64,000 nt of DNA from Aedes albopictus (GCF_035046485.1 NC_085136.1:159514754-159578753); one strand, 5' to 3'. Positions 11,583-23,139 are shown, counted from the stretch's first letter. The notes: generated from the letters alone by a model not told the origin. Numbers and translations are program-made.

Positions 11583-12094
11583 TGATGCAAAAAAGTCAAA
11601 ACCTTCAAATTCTAACACTGGACAACTATGCGCAGAATGACAGAGCTGTACGAATATCGAGAATAACATTCATCGACAGCTCTTTTATTCGCCGCTGTCG
11701 TTCAAAGGGTCCACCATTCCTCACGTGGTGCAATGATCGTTATGCAGCGCGCGAGTAACGTTGAGCACATAGTGTGTAAGGTGCGATGCAAAGAGATAAG
11801 AGATCGGATAAGCGTCGAAGCACACTCTGTGGAAACTATATGTAAAACGCATGAACCGTACATAGTAGATGAGTTGCGATGAGTGCGGAGATGCGATGGA
11901 GCTGCTTCGACGCATGTTAACGCAAGAGAACGCTTGTCGGATTTGGATTTTATGATTGCGCTCGTTGTGTATGTAAAGCAATGCGGATTTAATGTGTTGG
12001 GAATGCTAGTAGGTAATATAAAATGCGTTAATATGTTGTTTTCAAACATAACTCACTGTTTTTTCACATGACTAGCATTTTGATGGATCATCTA
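11583..12094. other. Spacer with possible outer inverted repeat
   Basis: Around 11766-11810 the sequence resembles the reverse complement of 13405-13450 (GTAAGGTGMGATGC-type match). This hints at the ends of an old 1.7-kb foldback element into which the Helitron at 12095 inserted. No coding signal. Confidence 0.3.
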
Positions 12095-12405
12095 TCTATA
12101 TATATAAAAATGAGTTTGAAGTCCCTTTGAGGCAACAAAATTCACGAACGGCTGAACCGATAGGGATGACTCTTGCAGGGTTTGATTCGTATTCATTGTG
12201 GCTGTGTTTAAAAGTAAAAAAAAGTTACAAAAATCAACTTCAAAGAAGAGCCATTGTGAAATTAATGAAATTGTTATGAGCGGGGAAGAAATTCAAAACG
12301 ATCACAATAAAACCAACCTAGAGTGCAGTTCCAAAATGACTCCCCAGCAGATGTCAAACAATCACAATCAAAATGGCGTCAAACGACGTCTGCCGGGACA
12401 GCTAG
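12095..12405 (+). mobile_element. Non-autonomous Helitron (about 311 bp)
   Basis: Starts TCTATATATATAAA after an A and ends in CGTCTGCCGGGACAGCTAG followed by T. This gives the 5' TC, 3' CTRR and A/T insertion site of Helitrons, with a GC-rich subterminal stretch. There are no TIRs or target duplication, as expected for rolling-circle elements. No Rep/helicase is present. The exact 5' base could also be 12091. Confidence 0.7.
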
Positions 12406-13479
12406 TACGTAATAAAAATTTATCATACTGTCTATCGATCGCCATGTAAAATAACATATTTCATTGCATATAAAATAGTATTCCATCAAATCGTTTAAGT
12501 TTTTTTACAGCATAATTTTGTTTTATATATGTGTATAAGAAAACATTTTATTTTCTTTGTGCGGGATTTAAATCAAGTGATCAATGTTTGATATGGTCGT
12601 TTGTTCAGTGCATGTTATTCATGTGCAAGTTAGAAAGTTTAAGGTTTTATGATATTCAACTTAATTGCAAAAATGATTCTGATTTAAAGGTTCTGTTTTT
12701 TTCTTTGTCAGGCAAAACTAGATCCCTTAACGAAAAGAGTGTGACATCTATTCCGATTGATACTCTTTTACCTAATATATGATGAATATTGTGTACTTAT
12801 TAGAGACATCTTTTCTCGTAGATATTGCCGAAAATTTTGTAATAAAAAAACCTATACCCTTATGTATCATTTTGCCGAATATTTGTTTGTTTTTTCCAAG
12901 GTCAGCACAATCAATTAATGTTTTATTGTCGAAAATCAGTATAACAGTCTCATATTGATTTAAATTGAAATCAACACTCAGATAGCCCAGTCTGGAAAGT
13001 AAAAATATGTGTATATATAAAGATATCGCTCATAATTACATTTTATACATTCTTTTCTCAAATAATTAATTCAATAATCTCAATCTTGTACAGTTACACC
13101 AGATTTTTTTTTTGGAACTGGTCGGTTTTTGCTATTGTAACAAGATCAAAACTGACTAAGTTATAGCAAAAAAAACGGCCCGCGTAAAACAAAAAGCGGT
13201 TGCATTTTATCTTTCCGCTCTTATAGATGAAACGATCATTTTACTACCCACATCCAAAGAAGCGCTTCAACATACAAGCGACTTCATCGATCAAATCACG
13301 CGAGTCGTTGATGCGCACGAAATAGGCGAAAAAGGATGTGAAAACAACATGCGCACCCTCATTGAAAACCTTATGCATTATGGCCTATCAAACATCCCTC
13401 TTCTCATCTCATAACTTATCGCATCCGATCGCATCTCACCTTACCCACTATGGTCACAGCCTAAGATGCATTTTTGAAT
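12406..13479. other. AT-rich non-coding spacer
   Basis: No recognisable exon or terminal repeat apart from the possible inverted partner near 13405-13450 of sequence at 11766. Confidence 0.4.
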
Positions 13480-14990
13480 CTCCTGCCCGATTTCGCTCTC
13501 GCCATCATCTCTCCCGCGATCGTCGCTGGACGCGCGAGAAGAGAGAATAAATAAAAAAAAATCCAAACAAACATGTTTTTGCTTTGGTTGTTGGTGGGTT
13601 TCTTGCGTACACTTCGTCGGTGACTTGATTTGCTGCCGCGGCGCTCACTACTGCTGCGCTGCACGAAGTTCTATAGCGCGCTCGCCTCGCGTCATGCGCA
13701 TGGAGCTTTTTAAAGTTTCTTCTCACGTATGCTGCCAAAGGAAGGTAGGTGCTGTTGTTCGACTTGGCGCGCGGCCTCCAGCGAAGACGATCGATCCGAT
13801 CGGATCGGTTTGCACTCGCGCACCTGAAAAATTTCTCTTCCATCCACGAGATGCATCAGCTGGCTGGGTCAATTTGGAACCAGAAAATCGGGGGCCCGCG
13901 TGGTGAGAGTAAAGAGCAAAAATGTGTAGGTATTGTAGGTATGTGTGTCAGACCGTTGCGCTGTGGATCCGCTGTTTTTTCACTCAATTTTTACGATCGT
14001 TTGGAAGCTTTTTACTTTGAGAGATTGGAGTGCAAGCGGTTTTGTAAAGCGTGGCTTGCCGCTTCTCCACCGCTGCTGGATGGCCAGGTCTCCAAGCAAC
14101 CGCCCAACGACGACAGTCGACTCAGCTGCTGGGGCTCCTTTTCTCAGTAGGCACTGGTTTCGGGCCGCGAAGACGACGACGGCGACGTGATCAGTCGATC
14201 AGTCTTCGTCGGTTGCTTGGACGGTTCGGAAGTGCGCTCTCCCAAACTCGCGGACAAAAAGCGTGGTCTGTCTTTTGCTTGGGGGCTGTGCATCGCGATC
14301 GCGCGACGTCGTTTTTGTTGTATTTGTTCGAAAACAAGTTGCATTGTTGGATAAAACGGCGACACAAAACTACATGCGTGAAAAATTACATAATTTTATA
14401 AATGATACTGGTGTGCTGTGCCGTGCTCTGGTGTACACCACTGAGAGGCTCTGTCGTTGACATTGCTTGAAAGAAGTGCGAGGCATCTTATCAATGAAAT
14501 CTGCGATGATTCATTGAGCGATATATTAGGCTGAATACGGGTTTTAGTGAATATTTAGTGGAACTTTTACCAAGTGATTAATACAGTTTAGTGAATTACA
14601 TTTCAAGGTGTGCATTAGAGTGACACAAAGTTCATTTCCCGTTCAATGCAAGCAATTAGCGGCTAAAACAAAGGAAAAGGCACCAAAAAAGTGTGTTTTT
14701 TCGTTGTCGATGTAATAATACTTGAAGTGAAAGCAAGCAACATGTGAAAGCAGATACGCGTCTCTGTGCCTTCTACCGATTCCACGAGCGAAGGAAAAAA
14801 AGTCGGTTGTTTACAATTTGCGCCGGAGCTTTTATTTACCCGTCGAAGCCATTGGGGTTTGATCTTTTATTTCGTTTCGTTCACCTACCGATATCCTAGT
14901 GCGGATTTCTTTTCTTTACCGTACGGGTTTGGGCGGAAGGGTCTCAAACTTTCGTGAAACTTTTTTCACGAGCACAAGTTATTGATATAT
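13480..14990 (+). promoter_or_regulatory. GC-rich TE-poor island, possible promoter and 5' UTR
   Basis: This stretch lacks the repeats that fill the rest of the window. The first half is GC-rich with CGATCG-type motifs. An initiator-like TCAGTC near 14200 has a partial DPE-like GGAAG about 28 bp downstream. From about 14460 the sequence turns into A-rich text with repeated AGTGAAA/TGTGAAAG words and scattered stops, typical of insect 5' leader exons. It could serve the signal-peptide exon at 20703 on the same strand. That link is inference; no donor-acceptor pair is proven. Confidence 0.35.
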
Positions 14991-15080
14991 GAACAGAACA
15001 AAAAAAAAATCCCGGGAAGCTGTTATACTTTTCTTGTTTAGAATGTGATACATGTATGCTAAAATATTGTTAAGTTATTA

Positions 15081-15254
15081 GGGGTAATCACTAAACAGAT
15101 TAAATTGCTGCGTAAGCCATGATTTTCTGCTTATTTGAAATGTTTCATGATATTGCGAATGAAATAATCAAAGATTGCCTTGGTGATCGCAACGTTTAAT
15201 CAGTTTAATCAGTTTAATCAGTTTAATCAGTTTACGCTGTTAAGTGAATCCCTC
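15081..15254. mobile_element. TA-flanked MITE, copy 1
   Basis: Termini GGGGTAATCACTAAACAG and the inverse of GAGGGATTCACTTAACAG, flanked by TA. Interior contains four tandem copies of the 9-mer TTTAATCAG. A second copy is at 19231-19386 with two 9-mers, so the family is supported by two loci. Tc1/mariner-type mobilisation is inferred from the TA. Confidence 0.8.
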
Positions 15255-15332
15255 TATTGTGCTATTTTTACTTTTACTTGTAGAAATATCCTAGAACGTA
15301 TTTGAACATTTGTAGGGCTTTAATAGCTTTAA

Positions 15333-15427
15333 CCCTAGTAGGATATTGGGGTCAATTTGACCCAGACAGGCACGCTGAACGTGCACTACGTTCATCGTGG
15401 TTCGAAAAACCTAACATCTTTGGAGGG
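15333..15427. mobile_element. Short TTAA-flanked hairpin MITE, copy 1
   Basis: TTAA (15329-15332 and 15428-15431) flanks CCCTAGTAGG...TTTGGAGGG, with an inner GGGTCAATTTGACCC palindrome. The same design recurs at 37145-37227. The TTAA duplication fits piggyBac- or Kolobok-type mobilisation. Confidence 0.6.
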
Positions 15428-15606
15428 TTAATAGGCCTTAAACATTAACGATGCTCCGTTAAAAAGAGTTCTTGGAGTTTGAACCAAAAAAAAAAATGGA
15501 AATAGGCAGCAAAATGTAATTTTCGATTTACTACATTGAAACTTTCTCAATTTTGTGGATTTGTCAAGCTGTGTTTTTGCCAAGGGAAAGAGTTCATAGT
15601 TTAGAA

Positions 15607-15840
15607 CTAGCTGACCCGACGTTGCTGGCCACGTTTGCTAAGAAAGAGAGCCTAACCAATTCTTTAGATCCATTATGATTATAAACACACAAAAAAATAC
15701 CATAAAAAAATATTGTAGACGCTCATTTTAAGCTTGTATTTCTTGTTAATGTCTACTATCACTCTAGTTCAACTTTTAAAAGATTGATTGACAGTTTAAA
15801 AGATTGATTAAATATCGGAATTTGAAATTCTATATATACA
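15607..15840 (-). mobile_element. Helitron 3' end, minus strand
   Basis: On the minus strand the sequence ends GTCGGGTCAGCTAG then T (15607 outward), the standard Helitron terminus. The 5' end is not clear; a TATATA stretch near 15830 may mark it. Only the 3' end is well supported. Confidence 0.4.
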
Positions 15841-16444
15841 CACATTTTATACTTTTGGTGCATGGATAACTAACTAGCGGATGTTTGGCTATCTCTCTTA
15901 ATCCAACCCAAAGTTGTTCAGATTATCCTAAGGTAAATATAAGATGCTTTCATAACAAGAATCTTCTGGAAGGAAACCTTTTTAAAACAAACGTCTTGAA
16001 ATCCCGCTTCAACAGTGCATCAGAAGTTCAGACGCTCAAATCTCAAGAAGCAAGCTTTAAACAACAGTGCATTTATTATTCTGTTCTTGCTCACTTGTAA
16101 TATGCTTAAAATATGTAGATCAGGTGCGCTGGTTTTGTTTACGAAGAGATTTGTGCCCTCAAAATCGTGAGTAGGTGCCAAAGTCGGCCATTGTGGCGGC
16201 CATTTTGGGATTCTAACAAGTATGTCCTTAAAAGATTCTAAGAAAGCTTTTGCATCAATACATATGTGAAATATATCACACAGCATCTCATTGAGAAGCG
16301 CCAGAAGATATACTTCCAAGTATTCACCTTTTGCCTGTAAATTACCGTTGTAGGGTTCTAATCCATTGGATGAAAAAACAAATTCTAGAAACTTGTACAG
16401 CAACTGTTGGATTCATTTAGTTAAATATTGGTTTACAAATCCTA
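15841..16444. other. Non-coding spacer
   Basis: No domain-bearing frame, TIR or splice-flanked exon recognised. The longest frame (minus strand, 16020-16403) has no familiar motif. Confidence 0.4.
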
Positions 16445-16965
16445 CGACGCATTGATGTACCAATGCAGATACACCAACAATGCAACGATGCACCAATCCA
16501 ACTATCAAATGATGTATCAATGCAACGATACACCAATGCAGCTATGTACCAATGTAACTATGCACAAACGCAATGATAAATTAATGCAATGATGCACCAA
16601 TGCAATGATGCACCAATGCAATGATGCACCAATGCAATGATATATCAATTCAACGATGCACCAATACAACGATGCACCAATGCAACGATGCACCAATGCA
16701 ACGATGCACAAATGTGATGATGCACCAATGCAATGATCTACCAATTCAACGATCTACCAATACAACGATGCACCAATGCAACTATGCATCAACGCAACGA
16801 TACTCCAATGCAATGATGCACCAATTCAACGATGCATCAATGCAACGATGCACCAATGCGACGATGGTCCACTGTAATGATGTACCAACGCAACGATGCA
16901 CCAGTGCAATGATGCGCCAATGCACCAATGATGCACCACCTCAACGTAGGCACAATGATACAGTG
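16445..16965. repeat. 16-bp minisatellite
   Basis: About 32 degenerate tandem copies of TGCAACGATGCACCAA. The long open frame on each strand is periodic (MHQCND/QRCTN words every 16 residues, three repeat units) and is a product of the repeat. Confidence 0.85.
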
Positions 16966-17318
16966 TAATGACTATTGTAGCTTTCAAACTGTGAATTATT
17001 TAAAAGCGTGACGGAAGGACAGACCCTTCTGGGATTTTATATATGATATTTTTAAATTTTTCACCCACTCATATATTCTGAGCACCCCTGGAGGTAGGGC
17101 CAACGTAAAAGGTCTCTATCCTGGGTCCTGGCCTGATCCCTAGTCAGTCACGGCATTCAATTCAGAACTTCAACATCTTCTTGTGCTCGGCAGTATCAGT
17201 CGGTGCACGGTATACAACATTAAGAAGGTGATATGTTCCGGAAATTTGACAGTTATTTTTGTGACGTAACTCAAATGATCTAGTACTCCGCATCAATTTG
17301 ACCAACGTAAAAGGACGA
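16966..17318. other. Non-coding spacer
   Basis: Nothing coding or repetitive recognised between the minisatellite and the TA-flanked element. Confidence 0.4.
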
Positions 17319-17320
17319 TA

Positions 17321-18272
17321 AAGCTATGTTCACTTAGAATCCGGAACCATGTCACATTTCTAGTGGCGCTCTCAATGAACATAATCATCATTCTTTTGCA
17401 GCACTCTGATCATACACTAATCCTCTTTAAATGGTGAAAATTTCATCGATTTTCTTGCAACGAGTGAAAAGTTATTTCAGATTGAAGACAAGAGGAGGAA
17501 AAAAATCTTGCACAAACACGTTGAAAATTTAGCGTGGTCAGGTACGGCAGTCGCGAAAAAGGTTAATATCGTCAAAACTATTATGTGTTATGTGCACAGA
17601 TGTTGTTAACCATGGCATAAGGAAGTGTCCTCGGAAGAAAAAAGCTTGGGTTCATTGATAAATCTGCTTTGAATTTGAAGATTTGGCAAGAAGTTCGAAC
17701 TCTGGGCATGGTTTTTTCGCAACAAGATGATGAGAACCAATTCATACAAGGATGACAGCCTCAAGAATCGCGTGCTGTTTTTCAAAAACGCACACAAGGG
17801 ATATGTAGAGGTTTTACCTATTTTGATGAGCTGCCATGACAGCCGGAGACGTTCAGTGGTATCGTCACAGATGGATAGTGTTTATCAACGAAAAAAACAC
17901 TCAAATTTCGCGTTTTCTCAATTCATTGAATTGCCCCTCATTTCGCAATAAAAAAAAGTTTGGCAATTTTTCTTCGGAATCCTAGTCAGACTAGTCAAGG
18001 CACTTAGGACACTGTATAGATGACCTGATTGTTGAACAAACGTGCGGAAGCGGTTGTTGCTAAAATTTACCACCGTTGTGCAGATTTTTAGAGAGGTCAA
18101 CACTGAAAAAGTGAGAAAATGTGTGAAAAATAAAAATAAATAATTTCAATGATATTTTTCCATGAAAGTACAATAAATAGCCTTTGTTTTGAGGGCTTCA
18201 CCTTTTATGTTTGTTATTCCATCCATTGTTATACGTGATTTTGTCATTCCGGATTCTAAATGAACATAGCTT
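17321..18272. mobile_element. TA-flanked TIR element (952 bp)
   Basis: TIR AAGCTATGTTCAYTTAGAAT (continuing CCGGAA) at both ends, flanked by TA at 17319-17320 and 18273-18274. The interior shows short frames, one of which around 17540 (SGTAVAKKVN) is weakly like the N-terminal helix-turn-helix of Tc1/mariner transposases. No DDE/D motif is evident, so it is decayed or non-autonomous. Confidence 0.7.
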
Positions 18273-18512
18273 TATGAATGACGTCACATGTTTACTTCCA
18301 AAATTGATGTTTTTACATACACTTTTAAAAAAATAGGAATTTGCACGTGACGTAGATCATCAACGTACATAAAAAACATTTCATGACTGAATGACAAATT
18401 TAACTGAATTATACATCCATCATGTAAGTTCGAGTTGATTCTACAAGATGTCAACAAACCTATCTGACCAGGTAGGTAGAAACAGTTTTACATTTATCAC
18501 TTGCCCTACAAC

Positions 18513-18580
18513 TCGGTGATATGGCCGAGCGGTATAGTCCGTGACTCTGAATCAGCAGACCAGTGTTCGAATCCAGTTCA
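18513..18580 (+). repeat. tRNA-like sequence
   Basis: Contains TGGCCGAGCGG (A box) and GTTCGAATCC (B box) at tRNA spacing, but acceptor and T stems do not pair well. Probably a SINE head or tRNA relic. Confidence 0.45.
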
Positions 18581-19228
18581 TTATTTTACTTTTATATGTT
18601 TTATCTGGCGATTCGGTATTAGCGATTGCTAGCTCGATTTTATTTGTGATAGAAGACGTAAATTTTTGTGAAACGGGCCGCTTAGGAGGGCCTCGGTCAG
18701 CACTCACCTGCCGGGGAAGAAGGGCCAATATAATTGAATTAAAATACCTTTCCTATAATAATTTCTAAAATTACTTTATTTAAAAACTAGCAATTTAACA
18801 CTACAATTCAATTTTACAATTTGCAACTAGCTGAAAGCACGCGTCTGGTTCAGATGAAAATTTTCTTCGATTTGAATTTCTGCTCGCATGCTTTGATCGC
18901 GAGTCTCATGTTGGCATGGTAACCGTGGATGACGTCACCGCGCCAAAATACCTGAGCAAAACATCTAGTTAAGCCATTTTCTGCGAAATTCAGATTCAGA
19001 GAGAAAATCAAAGTTTGTGCCAGGCTAAATTATTTTCGTTAAAATAGATCCTTGTCTGCGATAAATCATTCACAAGATTGAAGCATTGCAAAAAATAAAT
19101 TGAGTATTTTTTTTATTTTAAATCAGTTTCAAGATGTGCTGTAAGAACCAAAATGAATCTTTTTTTCCCTAGAAACATTGAAAAAGCTATTCTTCCCTAA
19201 TTTTCGAAGACATGTGCTGAAATTATAT
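18581..19228. other. Non-coding spacer
   Basis: No gene or complete mobile element recognised. Confidence 0.4.
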
Positions 19229-19230
19229 TA

Positions 19231-19386
19231 GGGGTACTCACTAAACAGATTAAATTGCTGCGTAAGCCATGATTTCCTGCTTATTTGAAATGTTTCATGA
19301 TTTTGCGAGTGAAATAATCAAAGATTGCCTTGGTGGTCGCGACGTTTAATCAGTTTAATCAGTTTACGCTGTTAAGTGAATCCCCC
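19231..19386. mobile_element. TA-flanked MITE, copy 2
   Basis: Near-identical to 15081-15254 except that the TTTAATCAG block has two units instead of four. Flanked by TA. Termini GGGGTACTCACTAAACAG and inverse GGGGGATTCACTTAACAG. Confidence 0.8.
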
Positions 19387-19525
19387 TATTATATTTCTAT
19401 GTTGCTCGCTTTTTGTTAAGAAGAACGACCCAAACAGCCTTGGAAAACGCAAAAAAAAAACAAACCACTGGACTTTCTACAGGAAAACAACCGACCCATT
19501 TTTTTTTTGTTCATACATATGTAGA

Positions 19526-20275
19526 TAGCGTGGTTAAAAAAATCGTTTTTGCTGCACACTGCTTATTCGATTTGTAACCAGATTCTGTGCCTTCTCCCAA
19601 AATTTGAGCTCGTTTGGTTGAAAATTGAGACTGCACAAGCCCTTGTATGGGAATTTCTATGGGAAAACGATGTTTTTCATTCAGTCGACCATAGCATTTT
19701 CCCAAGGGCCCTAGAGGATTAGTTGACCCTTGGTACTCTCAGGCTACTCTATCAGCTACAACATTGCCGAAGACCGCAATTAAATCGGACGCCTCATTAG
19801 TTAGTTTCTGATTTGTATCCAACTTGACATACTTTAGTAATGATCCTCCAGCTTCCCAGCAGGCAACATTGCTAAGGGCGCCAAAGATAGCACACTGAAA
19901 TCATGGCTACTATGTTTCACTGCAAAATGCCCACTGGTTAGTTTAACCATCATGAGTAAAGATTTCGATTCTGGATAAAAATCAGTAACTAATTTATGAG
20001 GCATGCAATTTGAATGCGGTCTTCGGCAAAGTTTTAGCTGATACAGTAACCTAGAAGTACCAAGGGGCAACTAACGCTCTAGGGCACTTGGGAAAATACT
20101 ACGGTCGATTGAATGAGAAACATCGTTTCCCCATAGAAATTCCCATACAAACTTTGAAGGGCTTGTGCAGTCTCAATTTTCAACCAAATCAGCTCAAATT
20201 TTGGGAGAAGGCATAGAATCTGGTTACGAATCGAAGAAGCGGTGTGGAGTAAAAACGATTTTTTGAACCACGCTA
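19526..20275. mobile_element. Foldback element with about 300-bp arms
   Basis: The left arm (19526-19830) starting TAGCGTGGTT and the right arm (about 19970-20275) ending AACCACGCTA are inverted copies. Both contain the AAAATTTGAGCT-type core and a GTATGGGAATTTCTATGG word. No coding capacity. Target duplication not resolved. Confidence 0.65.
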
Positions 20276-20445
20276 ATATCTATGACCCCTACGCGTGGGA
20301 AAAGCTTCATGAAAATATGAGACCCACCGGCCTAACTTGTATGTACGATAATAAAAAAAATCCCCTAACGCTGGAGTGATATTTTAGAAAAAAAAGAAGA
20401 AAAATTGCATAGACCGAAAAGTGTGGCAACGAAGAGCAAGCCAAA

Positions 20446-20702
20446 TCACTGACATTTCCCAACCGTGGGGCAGTGGATGGAAACTGCACCATCCAAGTAG
20501 GGGATGAAAGTGAAGCTGCCACGCGTTTTATAAATGAAAGGCACCTCGTCCAGCCTACTATTGAAGTCGATCGATTTGACCAGCCCAGCAGCAGCAGCAG
20601 TAGCAGGAGAAAAAGGAGGTGAAGGAGGAGGGAAAAAGCGCCGTAGCAGGCATTGCAGTTTATGTCCGTCCCCCGGTGTCCCCAGCGACCAAGTCCGCGT
20701 AA
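20446..20702 (+). promoter_or_regulatory. Possible 5' UTR of signal-peptide exon
   Basis: TE-free GC-richer sequence directly before the ATG pair at 20703, with a CAG run near 20587-20605. A possible 3' splice site is CCCAACCGTGGGGCAG near 20470. It could be a UTR exon or an immediate promoter region; the sequence does not decide between these. Confidence 0.3.
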
Positions 20703-20772
20703 ATGATGTTACTGGCAAAAGCTTTGCTGGTGTGCTGCTTTACGATACTCGCCGAACTCAGCGTGATTGAAG
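20703..20772 (+). CDS. Candidate first coding exon with signal peptide
   Basis: Two adjacent ATGs (20703, 20706; the second has A at -3) open a frame beginning MMLLAKALLVCC. It continues as a hydrophobic stretch to ELSVIE and then a G|GTAAGG donor at 20773, leaving a phase-1 exon. The n- and h-regions fit a secretory signal peptide. No partner exon was identified downstream in this window: the exon-like segment at 38101 would give a stop in this phase. Function unknown beyond a likely secreted or membrane product. A chance match remains possible because the exon is only 70 bp. Confidence 0.45.
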
Positions 20773-21088
20773 GTAAGGAAGCTATAGGTCTAGCGCTATC
20801 TATAGGTATATGAAGTCACTGTTGTCGTTGGTGAGCGAAAGCTGAACACTGATGACTGCGCGACTGACGTGTGGACAGCACCACCCAAAATGAGCTGCTT
20901 GCATGTAATGTTGCATGTGCAGGCTTGCCGCCACCGTTGCTGGCTGCTCTGCAGATTAATTTGCTGAGGCATTTCTCAAACAGCGGTTTTCAACACATTA
21001 GTTATATATGATAACGTAATACAACAAATGATGCAGTTTAAAGAATACATTAACAAGAATGTAGGAAATAGTTTATGCTGGATAAAGT
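20773..21088. other. Sequence after the donor, possibly intron
   Basis: Follows the GTAAGG donor. No acceptor-flanked exon is recognised before the hAT-type insertion at 21097. Confidence 0.3.
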
Positions 21089-21096
21089 GTATGACC

Positions 21097-21702
21097 CAGA
21101 GCGTTCATGATTACCAAAAAATTTAATCATGATCAATAATTGATGATTAAAATTCCAATTTTGGTGATTATTGATTATGATTATTGAATAATTTGATTTT
21201 TAGGATGATTAAAGATTATGATTAATGATTAAAATTGGTTTTATCTGTGATTATTGATTATGATTAGTGATTAAAAATGGCTCATTGATTAAAAATCATG
21301 ATTAATCATGATTAATCAATCACAAAACACTGAAAATGATTAAAATATATTTATTGTTTTACATGTTTTTGAAGTTACAAAACTAAAAGGTAACTTTGTC
21401 CGGGAGATTTTTTAAAATAGAATCATAAATTATATTGTTTAGAACAGCATTTGAACTAATTTAAATTGGATCATAAATTTTGTATGATGAATCATTTTTG
21501 GTGATGAATGATTAATGATTGATTAATATTTTTTCTTATGATTATGATTACTGATTAATGATTAGATTGCAAAAACAGTGTGATTAAGATTAATGATTAA
21601 TGATTAAATGAGATTTTTTGTGATTATGATTAATGATTTTGATTAATCTTAATCATTAATCATTAATCATGATTAAATTTATGATTAATCATTAACGCTC
21701 TG
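21097..21702. mobile_element. Non-autonomous hAT-type element made of ATTAATGATT repeats
   Basis: TIR CAGAGCGTTMATGATTA at both ends, and an exact 8-bp duplication GTATGACC at 21089-21096 and 21703-21710, give a clear hAT signature. Apart from a short unique island (about 21345-21480), the interior is AT-rich GATTAATGATTAAT-type simple sequence in both orientations. No transposase. Confidence 0.85.
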
Positions 21703-21710
21703 GTATGACC

Positions 21711-22049
21711 CTAAATTAATTCATTGATCAGAATCTGTCAAATTTTACGAACGACAATAAAATACATAGAATTTGACTCTAAACGAAAAATACAAGAAAT
21801 GATACCTGTAAGTGTAAACCCTAGTCCTCAAAACGATTAACACCGAATGGAATCAGTTTTTGGTAGATTTTTCACCGTAACGCAATCCCAAAAGCGTGAT
21901 CTACCCACAGTACGTCAACTATCGAGTATCTTTTAACCATTTGAAGCCGGAATTTTTCAAGGAGTTTTTTCTACGAAATTCAGTGGTTTTGGTGCTCAAC
22001 AGCATAAAAAGGGTAGAAAATGATGCAGAATATGTTTTTCTTGAATATA
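21711..22049. other. Non-coding spacer
   Basis: No exon or terminal repeat recognised before the 150-bp tandem units. Confidence 0.4.
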
Positions 22050-22720
22050 TCATAGCTCATCCACACTATTCTTGAGTTTGAATCCTAAAGTCTACGGGTG
22101 TAACGATAACTTCATTCATTATACAATGCTATGATTTGTAATCTATCATGTCTAGTAAACCTTCTGAAAGTTCAATAGATAGTATCAGATCAGCCGGGAT
22201 ATCTTAGGCCATCCAAAGTATTATTGAGTTTAGATCCTAAAGTCAACGGGTGTAACGGTAAATTCGACACCAACATTTCAAAAGGGCGTAACTGCTTTTG
22301 GAATCATCACCTTCTTTTAAAATTGTGGATCATGTGTTATGATTTCCATGTTTTTCACAACAAGTACCAGATGGGAAAAACTCTCCTCTTTCCGACAACC
22401 ACGGTGGTATGAGTGTAAGGGAGGCAGTACGACCTACAGCTTTGAAAGAAGGTATTACTTCCAAATGCAGTTACGCCCTTTTGAAATGTTGGTGCCGAAT
22501 TCTTTCATTATACAAAGCTATGATTTGAAATATTAAATGTCCAACAAGTCTTCTGAAAGTTCAATAGACAGTATCAGATCTGTTGGGATATCCTAGGTCA
22601 TCCAAACCGTTCTTGAGTTTACATTCTTAAGTCTACGAGTGTAACGATCATTATACAAGCTACGATATGTAATCTATTATGTCCCAGTAAATCTTCTAAA
22701 TGTTCAATGGACATTCTATA
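22050..22720. repeat. About 150-bp tandem repeat, three units
   Basis: The block with TGAGTTTRRATCCTAAAGTC, CGGGTGTAACG, CATTATACAA, GTAATCTATYATGTC and TCTGAAAGTTCAATAGA recurs at about 22050, 22197 and 22590. The second unit is split by the MITE at 22264-22500. Confidence 0.7.
22264..22500. mobile_element. Foldback MITE inside the tandem repeat
   Basis: Inverted ends CACCAACATTTCAAAAGGGC (then GTAACTGC) face each other at 22267 and 22496. Related AAAAGGGCGTTATTGC-like words near 57400 and 57910 suggest a dispersed family. Confidence 0.6.
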
Positions 22721-23139
22721 ATTATGTTTAAAATCTAGCATCTACAGCATCTTAAGTTTCGGTCTTGGCTATATAAAAATTATCTTGCGTAATCAATAAT
22801 ACATGCTGAAGCTTACAGGATATAATAAATAAGGATATAGAGACTACGACATAGCTTTGGGATATTCCGAATCGTACGGACTGTCCTGCATTATATTACA
22901 TGGAATCCACAGCCGTAATAATATCTTGTTTGTTGTTTTGAGTTATACAACATTTCCAACCATAATGATTGTATCTAATTTATTTATTTTACATTAATAA
23001 CAATTATAATAAAACTGATTTAACAATACTTCACCACAAAACTTGGTTCGTGGCTGCAGTACTTTATCCTCGGTCGTGTCCCTGCCCATCGTATCCATCA
23101 AGCTTTTGCCACCTCCCGGATACTGCGTTCTCCGTGGAG

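Noticed and set aside
16621..16968. Cys/Gln-rich 115-residue protein
   Set aside because: Product of the 16-bp minisatellite; the antisense strand gives an equally open periodic frame.
18513..18580. Functional tRNA gene
   Set aside because: A and B boxes are present but acceptor and T stems fail to pair; same for 1603-1676 and 24993-25058.
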